NCBI GenBank assembly: GCA_024642805.1
Contig: JAHEAK010000451.1
Location: 1-5,016, forward strand
Reading direction: 5' to 3'
Source: Kofleriaceae bacterium
GTDB taxonomy: Bacteria; Myxococcota_A; Polyangia; Haliangiales; Haliangiaceae
DNA: 5,016 bases
Of this stretch, positions 1 to 5,016 are shown piece by piece; within the stretch, counting starts at the first letter, position 1, and each line of letters begins with the position of its first letter. The translations under genes and the position numbers were made by a program. A model generated the notes under the pieces. It worked only from the letters and a program-made list of their open reading frames with translations. It had not been told where the DNA came from and did no database searches.

Positions 1-123
1 TTCTCGGTCGAAGATCGCCAGTGGGACGAGAGCCTCGAGTACCTCGATCACCTGATCAAAACCGAAAAGGATCCTTCCGTGCGAGCGCGCTATCGAGCGA
101 CGACCGCGCACCTCTACGAGTAG
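1..123 (+). CDS. TPR protein, C-terminal 40 codons before an in-frame TAG (5' end outside window)
   Basis: The open frame enters from the left edge and ends at TAG 121-123, giving 40 residues (FSVEDRQWDESLEYLDHLIK at the start, ATTAHLYE at the end). Third positions are mostly G or C, as expected for coding DNA here. The segment reads as helical TPR sequence: one helix pair followed by helix A of a new repeat (RARYRATTAHLYE). Helix B of that repeat is not in this piece but follows directly in the same frame after the stop (ELHDMTTAVALLWQAAEEAP). It therefore appears to be the upstream part of the same ancestral gene as the reading frame at 136-1578, cut by one nonsense codon. TPR proteins act as protein-protein interaction scaffolds; no specific partner can be inferred. 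Coding status is well supported; whether a product ends here in the cell is not known. Confidence 0.7.
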   Translation, partial: FSVEDRQWDESLEYLDHLIKTEKDPSVRARYRATTAHLYE

Positions 124-126
124 GAG
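121..126 (+). promoter_or_regulatory. Possible Shine-Dalgarno overlapping the TAG stop
   Basis: TAGGAG contains the AGGAG core of a ribosome binding site and lies 9 bases before the ATG at 136. It overlaps the in-frame TAG, so a ribosome terminating there could re-initiate at 136. This supports the start chosen for the downstream frame, but GAG-rich coding sequence can produce such a match by chance. Confidence 0.4.
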
Positions 127-135
127 CTGCACGAT

Positions 136-1578
136 ATGACGACCGCGGTGGCGCTCTTGTGGCAGGCCGCCGAAGAAGCCCCCCACGACCTCAACATCTT
201 GCGTCGCTTGGCCGGCCATCTACGCGCACAAAAGGACTGGCCCTCGCTGCTCGACTGCACCTCCTTGCTCTTGGCAGCTCTGCGCGATGATCCCAAGGTC
301 AGCGCCGATGCGCATGCCGCCGCCTGGGTGGAGCTGGCGAACTTGTGCTCTTCCGAGCTCGAGGATCGCGAGACGGCGCTGTGCGCGCTCGAGGTCGCGG
401 TCTCTCTACAGCCATCGAGCCTGAATTATCGCGAGCGCCTGGCCAAGCTCTACCAAGAGGACAAGCGCTACCACGATGCGGTTTCGCAACATCAGGCGAT
501 CCTCAACATTGAGCCCAGCCTCCTGCCCAGCTACACGGCACTGGCCAGACTCTGGGACAGCGTCGGTAACGCCTCCGCTGCCCTCGCCTGCCAGCAAGCG
601 GTCTCGACCATGGTCGGCGACGAGCCAAAACACATTCCCGTGCCCTCGCTGCGCAAGACAGCGCTCAAGGAAGAACAGATGTCGATCCTTCGCCACAGCG
701 AAGATCGATTTGCCATGGGCCGTCTGCTCGCCATCATGACGCCGGCCATTGCCACCCTGGCACCCACTCGCAAACGGCGCGCGACCTTCACGGGCCCGCG
801 CCCGCTCCCCGACAGTCATCCGCTCTCCAAGAAGGTGGCAGCACTCGCCACACAACTTGGCGTGCACCCACCGGTCGTCTATCAAGATCCGGATAGCTCC
901 CAGATCGCGGTTGGTGGCGTGGAACGCAGTGGAGAGGCCCTGGTGCCATCGCTGGTTCTCAACGAATTGGCCGGCGAGGGCGAGTGGGATCGCACCACCA
1001 ACTTCGCGGTGTGCCGCACCCTGGTCACCTTGCGTCGCGAGTATCTCGTGGCCACGGTGCAGCCCAATCTCAAGTCCCTCGGTCAAGCCTTCGACGCGAT
1101 TGCAGAGCTCACCAACGCACGCGCAGGCGCGCCCGTATCCAAGACCGCGACGGCTTTGGCCAAGAGCATCGAAGCTGCGACACTCGAACAGGCCAAAACC
1201 CTGATGCGCAAGTTGAAGCCTGACAAGCGCAGCAGTGGCTACGAGCTCATTCGCACCTGGGTACACGCGAGCGGCATGAGTGCCAATCGAGTGGCCCTCT
1301 GGGTGGTTGGTGACTTGCTGTGTGGCCTGCAGGCCGTCGATGCCCTCGGCATGGCGCAAGAGCAGCGAGAGGAAGCGCGGCAGGATCTCATACGGGCCTT
1401 CTGCAGCCCCTCCATTCGGGAAGACATGAAGCCGGAAGCGACCGTCCCACTCACGCGTACACCGCACGAGAGCAACCCCGAGGGAGCCATTGCGCAGGGC
1501 AAATCGCAGTCCTTGCGCAAGGACTTCCGAAACATTGCTCGCACCGTGACCGAGGAAATTCGCCTCGACAGCCTGTAG
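136..1578 (+). CDS. TPR-repeat protein, probable 3' portion of a split larger gene
   Basis: The 480-residue product has TPR units in its N-terminal third: approximately residues 61-94 (AAWVELANLCSS...LQPS), 95-128 (LNYRERLAKLYQEDKRYHDA...IEPS) and 129-162 (LPSYTALARLWDSVGNASAA). A less clear one lies at about 18-51, and half a repeat at 1-16. Each shows the A-x-L-Y/W, G/D and A...P spacing of TPR helix pairs. Residues from about 165 to 420 form a mixed helical domain (PVVYQDPDSSQIAVGGV, then FAVCRTLVTLRREYLVATV, then ANRVALWVVGDLLCGLQAVD). It resembles, from memory, the conserved C-terminal region of large myxobacterial TPR proteins. The tail is charged and ends RLDSL. No signal peptide or membrane segment is visible, so a cytoplasmic adaptor or scaffold role is inferred. 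The ATG at 136 falls between helices A and B of a TPR, an unnatural place for a protein to begin. This suggests a gene broken by the TAG at 121-123. Readthrough, re-initiation or a base error are alternatives. Confidence 0.75.
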   Translation: MTTAVALLWQAAEEAPHDLNILRRLAGHLRAQKDWPSLLDCTSLLLAALRDDPKVSADAHAAAWVELANLCSSELEDRETALCALEVAVSLQPSSLNYRERLAKLYQEDKRYHDAVSQHQAILNIEPSLLPSYTALARLWDSVGNASAALACQQAVSTMVGDEPKHIPVPSLRKTALKEEQMSILRHSEDRFAMGRLLAIMTPAIATLAPTRKRRATFTGPRPLPDSHPLSKKVAALATQLGVHPPVVYQDPDSSQIAVGGVERSGEALVPSLVLNELAGEGEWDRTTNFAVCRTLVTLRREYLVATVQPNLKSLGQAFDAIAELTNARAGAPVSKTATALAKSIEAATLEQAKTLMRKLKPDKRSSGYELIRTWVHASGMSANRVALWVVGDLLCGLQAVDALGMAQEQREEARQDLIRAFCSPSIREDMKPEATVPLTRTPHESNPEGAIAQGKSQSLRKDFRNIARTVTEEIRLDSL

Positions 1579-1592
1579 GCGAAGGTCCGCAG
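1572..1592 (+). repeat. Direct repeat, copy 1 (spans TPR stop codon)
   Basis: A 21-base segment beginning CCTGTAGGCG and ending GGTCCGCAG contains the last leucine codon and TAG stop of the TPR gene. It recurs 58 bases downstream with one mismatch (G1581 versus C1639). The bases before each copy are also loosely alike (GACAG versus CACGA). It may be a small duplication of the gene's 3' end or a binding site pair. Confidence 0.7.
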
Positions 1593-1629
1593 GCTTCCAG
1601 CGATTAGCTAGCGTCCCTGGTTGCCACGA

Positions 1630-1650
1630 CCTGTAGGCCAAGGTCCGCAG
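1630..1650 (+). repeat. Direct repeat, copy 2 (intergenic)
   Basis: This is the second copy of the 21-base repeat, matching copy 1 (1572-1592) at 20 of 21 positions. It lies entirely in the spacer between the TPR gene and the sulfhydrylase-rhodanese gene. The sequence between the copies and after copy 2 is not similar, so this is not a simple tandem duplication of the 58-base unit. Confidence 0.7.
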
Positions 1651-1691
1651 CCTCTGGCCCAGGTGTCGTGGGCACATCCCAGGCGCAAAGC

Positions 1692-1746
1692 CGAGCACGT
1701 CGTGTGAATCTTAAGTACGATTTGAGGGTTTCTGACAACGTGCTCG
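1692..1746. promoter_or_regulatory. Imperfect 12-base inverted repeat in the leader of the sulfhydrylase-rhodanese gene
   Basis: The left arm CGAGCACGTCGT (1692-1703) is the reverse complement of the right arm ACAACGTGCTCG (1735-1746) except at one pair (C1701/A1737); the outer 9 pairs are perfect. The 31-base interior (1704-1734) is AT-rich for this genome. It includes CTTAAG (1710-1715) and TACGAT (1716-1721), which resembles a -10 box at 4 of 6 positions, but no convincing -35 box lies at the right distance. The right arm ends where the ribosome binding site begins. The element could be a pair of operator half-sites or an RNA hairpin controlling access to the start. The symmetry is seen; the function is inferred. 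Confidence 0.45.
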
Positions 1747-1750
1747 AAGG
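1746..1750 (+). promoter_or_regulatory. Ribosome binding site of the sulfhydrylase-rhodanese gene
   Basis: GAAGG lies 5 bases before the ATG at 1756. Another ATG at 1751 is out of frame and reaches a stop after two codons (ATG CAA TGA), so the spacing and the open frame together select 1756 as the start. Confidence 0.55.
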
Positions 1751-1755
1751 ATGCA

Positions 1756-3114
1756 ATGACTGATCACAGCTCTCGCCGATACGACTCCATGTTGGGACTT
1801 CTCTCAAGCGAGGACAACCCGACGCCGATTGTTCGCCTCAATAAGGTGACGCCATACAAACACACCAAGGTCTACGCCAAACTCGAGTGGTACAACCCTT
1901 TCGGATCCGTCAAGGACCGGGTTGCAGCCAACCTGATTCGCGATGCTGAAGAGCGCGGCGTGCTCGGCGGCGACACCAAGCACCTGGTGGAAGCGACCTC
2001 GGGCGGCACCGGTATGGGCCTGGTCATGGTCTCCAATCTCAAGGGCTACACACTGACAACGCCCCTGTCTGCGGACATTCCCAAAGCCAAGAAGACCGTA
2101 CTTCGCTTCTTCGGCACCAACGTCATCGAACTCAATGACACCTTGTGCCCGGCACCCGGTGCTCCTGAGGGAGCCATGGTGCAGGCAGAGGAAATCGGCA
2201 AGCGCCCCGGTCACCTGCAACTCAACCAGTACAAAAATCCCGCCAACCCACAGACCCACTACTTGACCACTGGCCCGGAGATTTGGCGGCAGACCGAGGG
2301 CACGATTACCCACTACGTCGCCGGCCTTGGCACCTGCGGCAGCATCACCGGCACCGGCCGTTTTTTGAAAGAGAAAAACCCCGAGGTCAAGGTCATGGGC
2401 GTCGACCCAGCCGAAGGCCACGACATTCCCGGTGTGCGCTCCAAACGTCAGCTGCTACTCACCGACTTCTACAAGCCAGACGAGTACGACGGCGTCGAGC
2501 ACATCGACAACCAGGAAGCCTATCGCCTGTGCGCTCGTCTCAATCGCGAAGAGGGCATCATTGCTGGCCCAAGCTCGGGCATGGCGCTGGCCGGCGCCTT
2601 CAAGATGATTCCAGACCAGGAGGGTCTGGTCGTCGTGGTGCTCTTCCCCGACAACATCTTCAAGTACACCGACTCGGTGATGAAGCACTTGCCGGATCTC
2701 TTTCCCGCGCAAGCTCCCGCTGGCGGCAGCTCCGGTGCAGCGGTGTCTGACGAAGACTCCCAGCTCCTGCGCGCCTTGCTCGACAACGCCCGCAGCTCAA
2801 ACGACATGATCGACATGGGCGGCGTCGAAGACCTGATGGATGGCGACGACAAGCCTGTCTTTCTGGATGTTCGCGCCCCCGATGAGTTCTCCGATGGTCA
2901 CATCGAAAACTCGATCAACATCGAGCTTTCCGAGCTCAAGCCGGGGGCCGAAGGTCTGCCAAGTCGCAACGACACCATCATCACGGTCTGCAACGTCGGC
3001 AAGAAATCGGTCAATGCCATGTTGCTGCTCAAGTCGATGGGCTACCCAAAGGTCAAGGTGCTCATGGGCGGCCTCGGCTCGTGGGTGGCCGAAGGCGGCA
3101 TGCTCGACGAATAG
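1756..3114 (+). CDS. PLP-dependent cysteine synthase/cystathionine beta-synthase-like protein fused to a rhodanese domain
   Basis: The 452-residue product has two domains. Residues about 15-315 form a fold-type II PLP enzyme of the cysteine synthase/cystathionine beta-synthase family. Visible motifs are NPFGSVKDR with the Schiff-base Lys53, the substrate loop ATSGGTGMG (81-86), LNQYKNPANP (156-165), the PLP phosphate loop GTCGSITGTG (192-201) and GPSSG (271-275) near the pyridine nitrogen. A Gly/Ser-rich linker (about 318-331) leads to a rhodanese domain (about 350-450) with FLDVRAPDEF, GHI and an active-site loop C412-NVGKKS. The family replaces the beta-substituent of serine derivatives with a sulfur nucleophile. 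Rhodanese domains carry sulfur as a cysteine persulfide, so intramolecular sulfur delivery to make cysteine or a related thiol is inferred. No heme-binding region or CBS domain pair is present, unlike eukaryotic cystathionine beta-synthase. The usual Asn of TSGNTG is Gly84. The protein is probably cytoplasmic. No sulfur-pathway gene adjoins it, so the acceptor substrate (O-acetylserine, O-phosphoserine or serine) is open. Confidence 0.92.
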   Translation: MTDHSSRRYDSMLGLLSSEDNPTPIVRLNKVTPYKHTKVYAKLEWYNPFGSVKDRVAANLIRDAEERGVLGGDTKHLVEATSGGTGMGLVMVSNLKGYTLTTPLSADIPKAKKTVLRFFGTNVIELNDTLCPAPGAPEGAMVQAEEIGKRPGHLQLNQYKNPANPQTHYLTTGPEIWRQTEGTITHYVAGLGTCGSITGTGRFLKEKNPEVKVMGVDPAEGHDIPGVRSKRQLLLTDFYKPDEYDGVEHIDNQEAYRLCARLNREEGIIAGPSSGMALAGAFKMIPDQEGLVVVVLFPDNIFKYTDSVMKHLPDLFPAQAPAGGSSGAAVSDEDSQLLRALLDNARSSNDMIDMGGVEDLMDGDDKPVFLDVRAPDEFSDGHIENSINIELSELKPGAEGLPSRNDTIITVCNVGKKSVNAMLLLKSMGYPKVKVLMGGLGSWVAEGGMLDE

Positions 3115-3148
3115 CGCCCTCGATTCGTGCGCTCGATCGCAGTGCACG

Positions 3149-3169
3149 CTTTTGGCCGCACTTTTGGCC
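3149..3169 (+). repeat. Short direct repeat CTTTTGGCC (two copies)
   Basis: CTTTTGGCC occurs at 3149-3157 and again at 3161-3169, each preceded closely by GCAC. It lies just after the sulfhydrylase-rhodanese gene. It is short, may be chance, and no role is assigned. Confidence 0.35.
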
Positions 3170-3177
3170 TCAGAGGG

Positions 3178-3213
3178 GGCTCGCGCGGTTGCCTGGCCCC
3201 ACTGCGCGAGGCC
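3178..3213 (+). terminator. GC-rich hairpin after the sulfhydrylase-rhodanese gene, possible terminator
   Basis: CTCGCGC (3180-3186) pairs perfectly with GCGCGAG (3204-3210). The stem extends inward through GGT/ACT (one G-T pair) to 10 pairs around an 11-base loop, and outward through GG/CC across a one-base bulge. It begins 63 bases after the stop codon. No T-run follows (GAAAGCACG), so it does not fit a standard intrinsic terminator. It could instead stall polymerase with Rho or protect the 3' end of the mRNA. Confidence 0.35.
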
Positions 3214-3282
3214 GAAAGCACGCCACAACCTGCTGATCTAACTGCGCGGGCCCATGGCACCCGAGTTGCTTAGATTCGGTGG

Positions 3283-5016
3283 GTGCGCGCCCTCCTCTAC
3301 ACCACCCTGGCCAGTCTCTGCCTTCTCGGCTGTGGCGAAGAGTTCAAGGTCTCTGATCCTGGCCTCGAGGGCCTTGGCATCGAGTCCGTGCAACCCGCTG
3401 TGCTGGTCCCCGGCTCGCACGTGGTCATCACGGGTCGCTCCTTCATCACCGACGATTGGGGAGCCGCACACCTGGTCATCGGCGACAAGAGCCTGCCGCT
3501 CAGCTTCGTCGACTTCCACCGCTACGAAGCGATCCTCACTCCTGAACTCATGTCGGCCCTCGGCGAGGGCACTCTCTCGGGGCAGGCCTATGTGTCCATC
3601 GATTCCTTCGATGACGGCACCACCCACGAGAGCAATCGCATCGACATCAACCTGGATGTGCGCTCGCAGCTCGAGCCCTCGCTCAGTGAGCTAGAGGCTG
3701 GCAGCCTCATCTACGTCAACGATGAGATCTCGCTCACCGGCGCCGGCCTCTTGCTCGGCGAGAGCGAGGGTCAAACCATGGCCTTGGTCAGCGGATGTTT
3801 CATCGCTCAAGGTTCCGCCGAGTGCGCGCCCATTGCCGACACCGAAGTTCCCGTGCGCGCCGCCAGTGAATTCGATCGAAGTCGCGGCAGTTTTCCATTC
3901 GCTCCGGCCATCGCCGGCATCGCGCCTGGTGAATTCCAGGGCGAGATTCGTCTGCGCAATGAGCACGCGGGCGGTCAGGCCGTGGCCGGCGTCGATGCCA
4001 AGCCCATGAACAGCGAGCTCACCAGCCCGGTTCTCTTCTCGGTGAGCAGCAACGCAGCCAGCCTTGGGCAATACATCGATGTCCAGGGTGGTGGTTTTGT
4101 CGGTGGTGAGGACGACGGCACTACCGAGCTCGAGTTCTCTGGCACCTTCACACCGGATCGATCGGGTACCCCTGTCGACATGGACTTCTCGATCATTCCC
4201 ATCTTCGAGAAGGGCCGACTGGTTCGCTACGTCCTCAACGAGGATGACATGCTCGGTCAAACCGTCGACCTTCGGCGCATCACCGGTGTCTTTGCCGGCC
4301 GCATGACCCCAATCATCTACTTCAAGAGCGATCGTTCGGTCGGCTCGAGCGTGGACTTTCAGTTTCGTATTGCCCCGGTCAAGCAGGTCGTGTACTTGAA
4401 GATGTTGCCCAGCTTCGTGGCCACGCTGCGCTTCTTTGGCCTGCGCGCGATGCAGGAGCAAATCGTCGAGCGCATCATGCAAGTGACCGCGCGCGACTTT
4501 GACACCATCAACATGGAATTCCGCCTGGAGGAGCCCACCGATTTCGAGCTCTATGAAACCGTAGAGGTCGCGGGTTGGAATCCCAATTGTCGCGAGGTCG
4601 AGCGCTGCGCCACTCTCGGTTTGGACAACACCTCAGGCAAGGACGTTGGCAACATTCGTCTGCACGACTATCTCGGCGTCGCCGATAACGGCGAAGGCCT
4701 GGGATTTGGCGGCATCTTCATCCAGGCCCTCTTCGGCTTCTCGAAGCATCCGCACGACCTGAGCGCCAAGGTGCCAGCAGTGGCCTCTGATCTCTTCGAC
4801 GATATCTTCGATCCCTTTCGACCCGACGAGGGCGGCACCCCGGTTAGCTCGGCAGACTTCCAGGACGGCCCCATCGCCCTATTGACCAGTGATCCGGGCT
4901 GCCCGGCTAGCGATCGACGCACACAGATTCAGTGCGCCGTTTGGGCCCTCGGCAATCTCATCGGCACCACCATCTCCCACGAGGTTGGGCACTCTCTTGG
5001 ATTGGCCAGCCCCTTT
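3283..5016 (+). CDS. Secreted lipoprotein with TIG-like domains and a zinc metalloprotease region (3' end outside window)
   Basis: The frame is open from TAG 3271-3273 to the window edge; GTG at 3283 is the only sensible start, since the first in-frame ATG is at 3550. A good ribosome binding site is not evident (GGTGG abuts the GTG). The 578 visible residues begin with a lipoprotein signal peptide: Arg2, a hydrophobic stretch, and lipobox LLGC with Cys17. Gly at +2 is compatible with outer-membrane sorting. Three beta-rich segments resembling IPT/TIG immunoglobulin-like repeats follow: about 33-125 (VQPAVLVPGSHVVITGRSF), 132-245 (LEAGSLIYVNDEISLTGAGL) and 249-365 (SLGQYIDVQGGGFVGG). From about 367 a different domain starts (KQVVYLKMLPSFVATLRFFG, then DNTSGKDVGN, then DPFRPDEGG at 510-518). 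It ends in the zincin motif H566-E567-V-G-H570-SLG at the window edge. A cell-surface protease is inferred, similar to uncharacterised myxobacterial proteins. Cys pairs 172/181, 436/442 and 540/551 could be disulfides. The third zinc ligand is not seen: position 11 of the motif is Ser576. Confidence 0.85.
   Translation, partial: MRALLYTTLASLCLLGCGEEFKVSDPGLEGLGIESVQPAVLVPGSHVVITGRSFITDDWGAAHLVIGDKSLPLSFVDFHRYEAILTPELMSALGEGTLSGQAYVSIDSFDDGTTHESNRIDINLDVRSQLEPSLSELEAGSLIYVNDEISLTGAGLLLGESEGQTMALVSGCFIAQGSAECAPIADTEVPVRAASEFDRSRGSFPFAPAIAGIAPGEFQGEIRLRNEHAGGQAVAGVDAKPMNSELTSPVLFSVSSNAASLGQYIDVQGGGFVGGEDDGTTELEFSGTFTPDRSGTPVDMDFSIIPIFEKGRLVRYVLNEDDMLGQTVDLRRITGVFAGRMTPIIYFKSDRSVGSSVDFQFRIAPVKQVVYLKMLPSFVATLRFFGLRAMQEQIVERIMQVTARDFDTINMEFRLEEPTDFELYETVEVAGWNPNCREVERCATLGLDNTSGKDVGNIRLHDYLGVADNGEGLGFGGIFIQALFGFSKHPHDLSAKVPAVASDLFDDIFDPFRPDEGGTPVSSADFQDGPIALLTSDPGCPASDRRTQIQCAVWALGNLIGTTISHEVGHSLGLASPF

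Noticed and set aside
1571..1580. Palindrome GCCTGTAGGC at the TPR stop
   Set aside because: The arms are four bases with a two-base centre; too short to support a separate site and already part of the direct repeat.
1657..1673. Small hairpin GCCCA/TGGGC as terminator of the TPR gene
   Set aside because: The stem is only 5 pairs with a 7-base loop and no following T-run, so it is too weak to call in GC-rich DNA.
406..1698. 430-residue open frame on the minus strand
   Set aside because: It lies antisense over the TPR gene. The translation is rich in Gly, Ala, Arg and His with no recognisable domain, as expected for the shadow of a GC-rich coding strand.
1716..1721. TACGAT as a firm sigma-70 -10 box
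   Set aside because: It matches the consensus at 4 of 6 positions and has no -35 box at suitable spacing, so it is mentioned only within the inverted-repeat element and not called as a promoter.
1804..2421. 205-residue open frame on the minus strand
   Set aside because: It is antisense to the PLP domain, whose motifs are unmistakable on the + strand; the translation shows no family features.
3254..3694. 146-residue ATG-started frame on the plus strand
   Set aside because: It overlaps the start of the GTG-started lipoprotein gene in another frame and yields a Ser/Arg/Pro-rich translation typical of a shifted frame.
3691..4482. 263-residue open frame on the minus strand
   Set aside because: It is antisense to the lipoprotein gene, where the + strand gives a signal peptide, repeats and a zinc motif in one continuous frame. 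The minus-strand product has no recognisable domain.

Overview
The window looks like chromosomal DNA from a deltaproteobacterium-type organism, most likely Myxococcota or a close relative. This is an inference from three things: a moderately high G+C content with strong G/C preference at third codon positions; a tetratricopeptide-repeat (TPR) protein with the kind of C-terminal domain I associate with myxobacterial TPR adaptors; and a TIG-like lipoprotein metalloprotease resembling surface proteins common in that phylum. No database search was possible, so the taxon is tentative. I see no tRNA, rRNA, CRISPR array, transposase or integrase gene.

Layout: all genes are on the + strand and, by chance, all are in reading frame 1. 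(1) Bases 1-1578 hold the 3' part of a TPR protein gene. Its frame is interrupted by an in-frame TAG at 121-123, in the middle of a TPR unit; the frame resumes at an ATG at 136 preceded by a Shine-Dalgarno-like TAGGAG that overlaps the stop. It is either a gene broken by one nonsense change, a sequence error, or a split gene that re-initiates. (2) A 177-base spacer (1579-1755) holds a 21-base direct repeat whose first copy spans the TPR stop codon, and a long imperfect inverted repeat just before the next gene. (3) 1756-3114 encodes a 452-residue fusion of a PLP-dependent cysteine-synthase/cystathionine beta-synthase fold with a C-terminal rhodanese domain. (4) A 168-base spacer (3115-3282) holds a GC-rich hairpin without a T-tract. 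(5) From a GTG at 3283 to the end of the window, and beyond it, runs a secreted lipoprotein with about three immunoglobulin-like (TIG-type) domains and a metalloprotease region ending in a zinc-binding HEVGH motif. This gene has no ATG near its 5' end and is easily missed by ATG-only ORF calling.

The three genes do not form an obvious pathway. The spacers are long enough for separate transcription units, and the functions (protein scaffolding, sulfur/cysteine chemistry, surface proteolysis) appear unrelated. The best candidates for new biology are the sulfhydrylase-rhodanese fusion, which has a changed PLP-contact residue (Gly for the usual Asn in TSGNTG) and a leader inverted repeat that reaches the ribosome binding site, and the lipoprotein protease, whose zinc motif lacks the third metzincin histidine.
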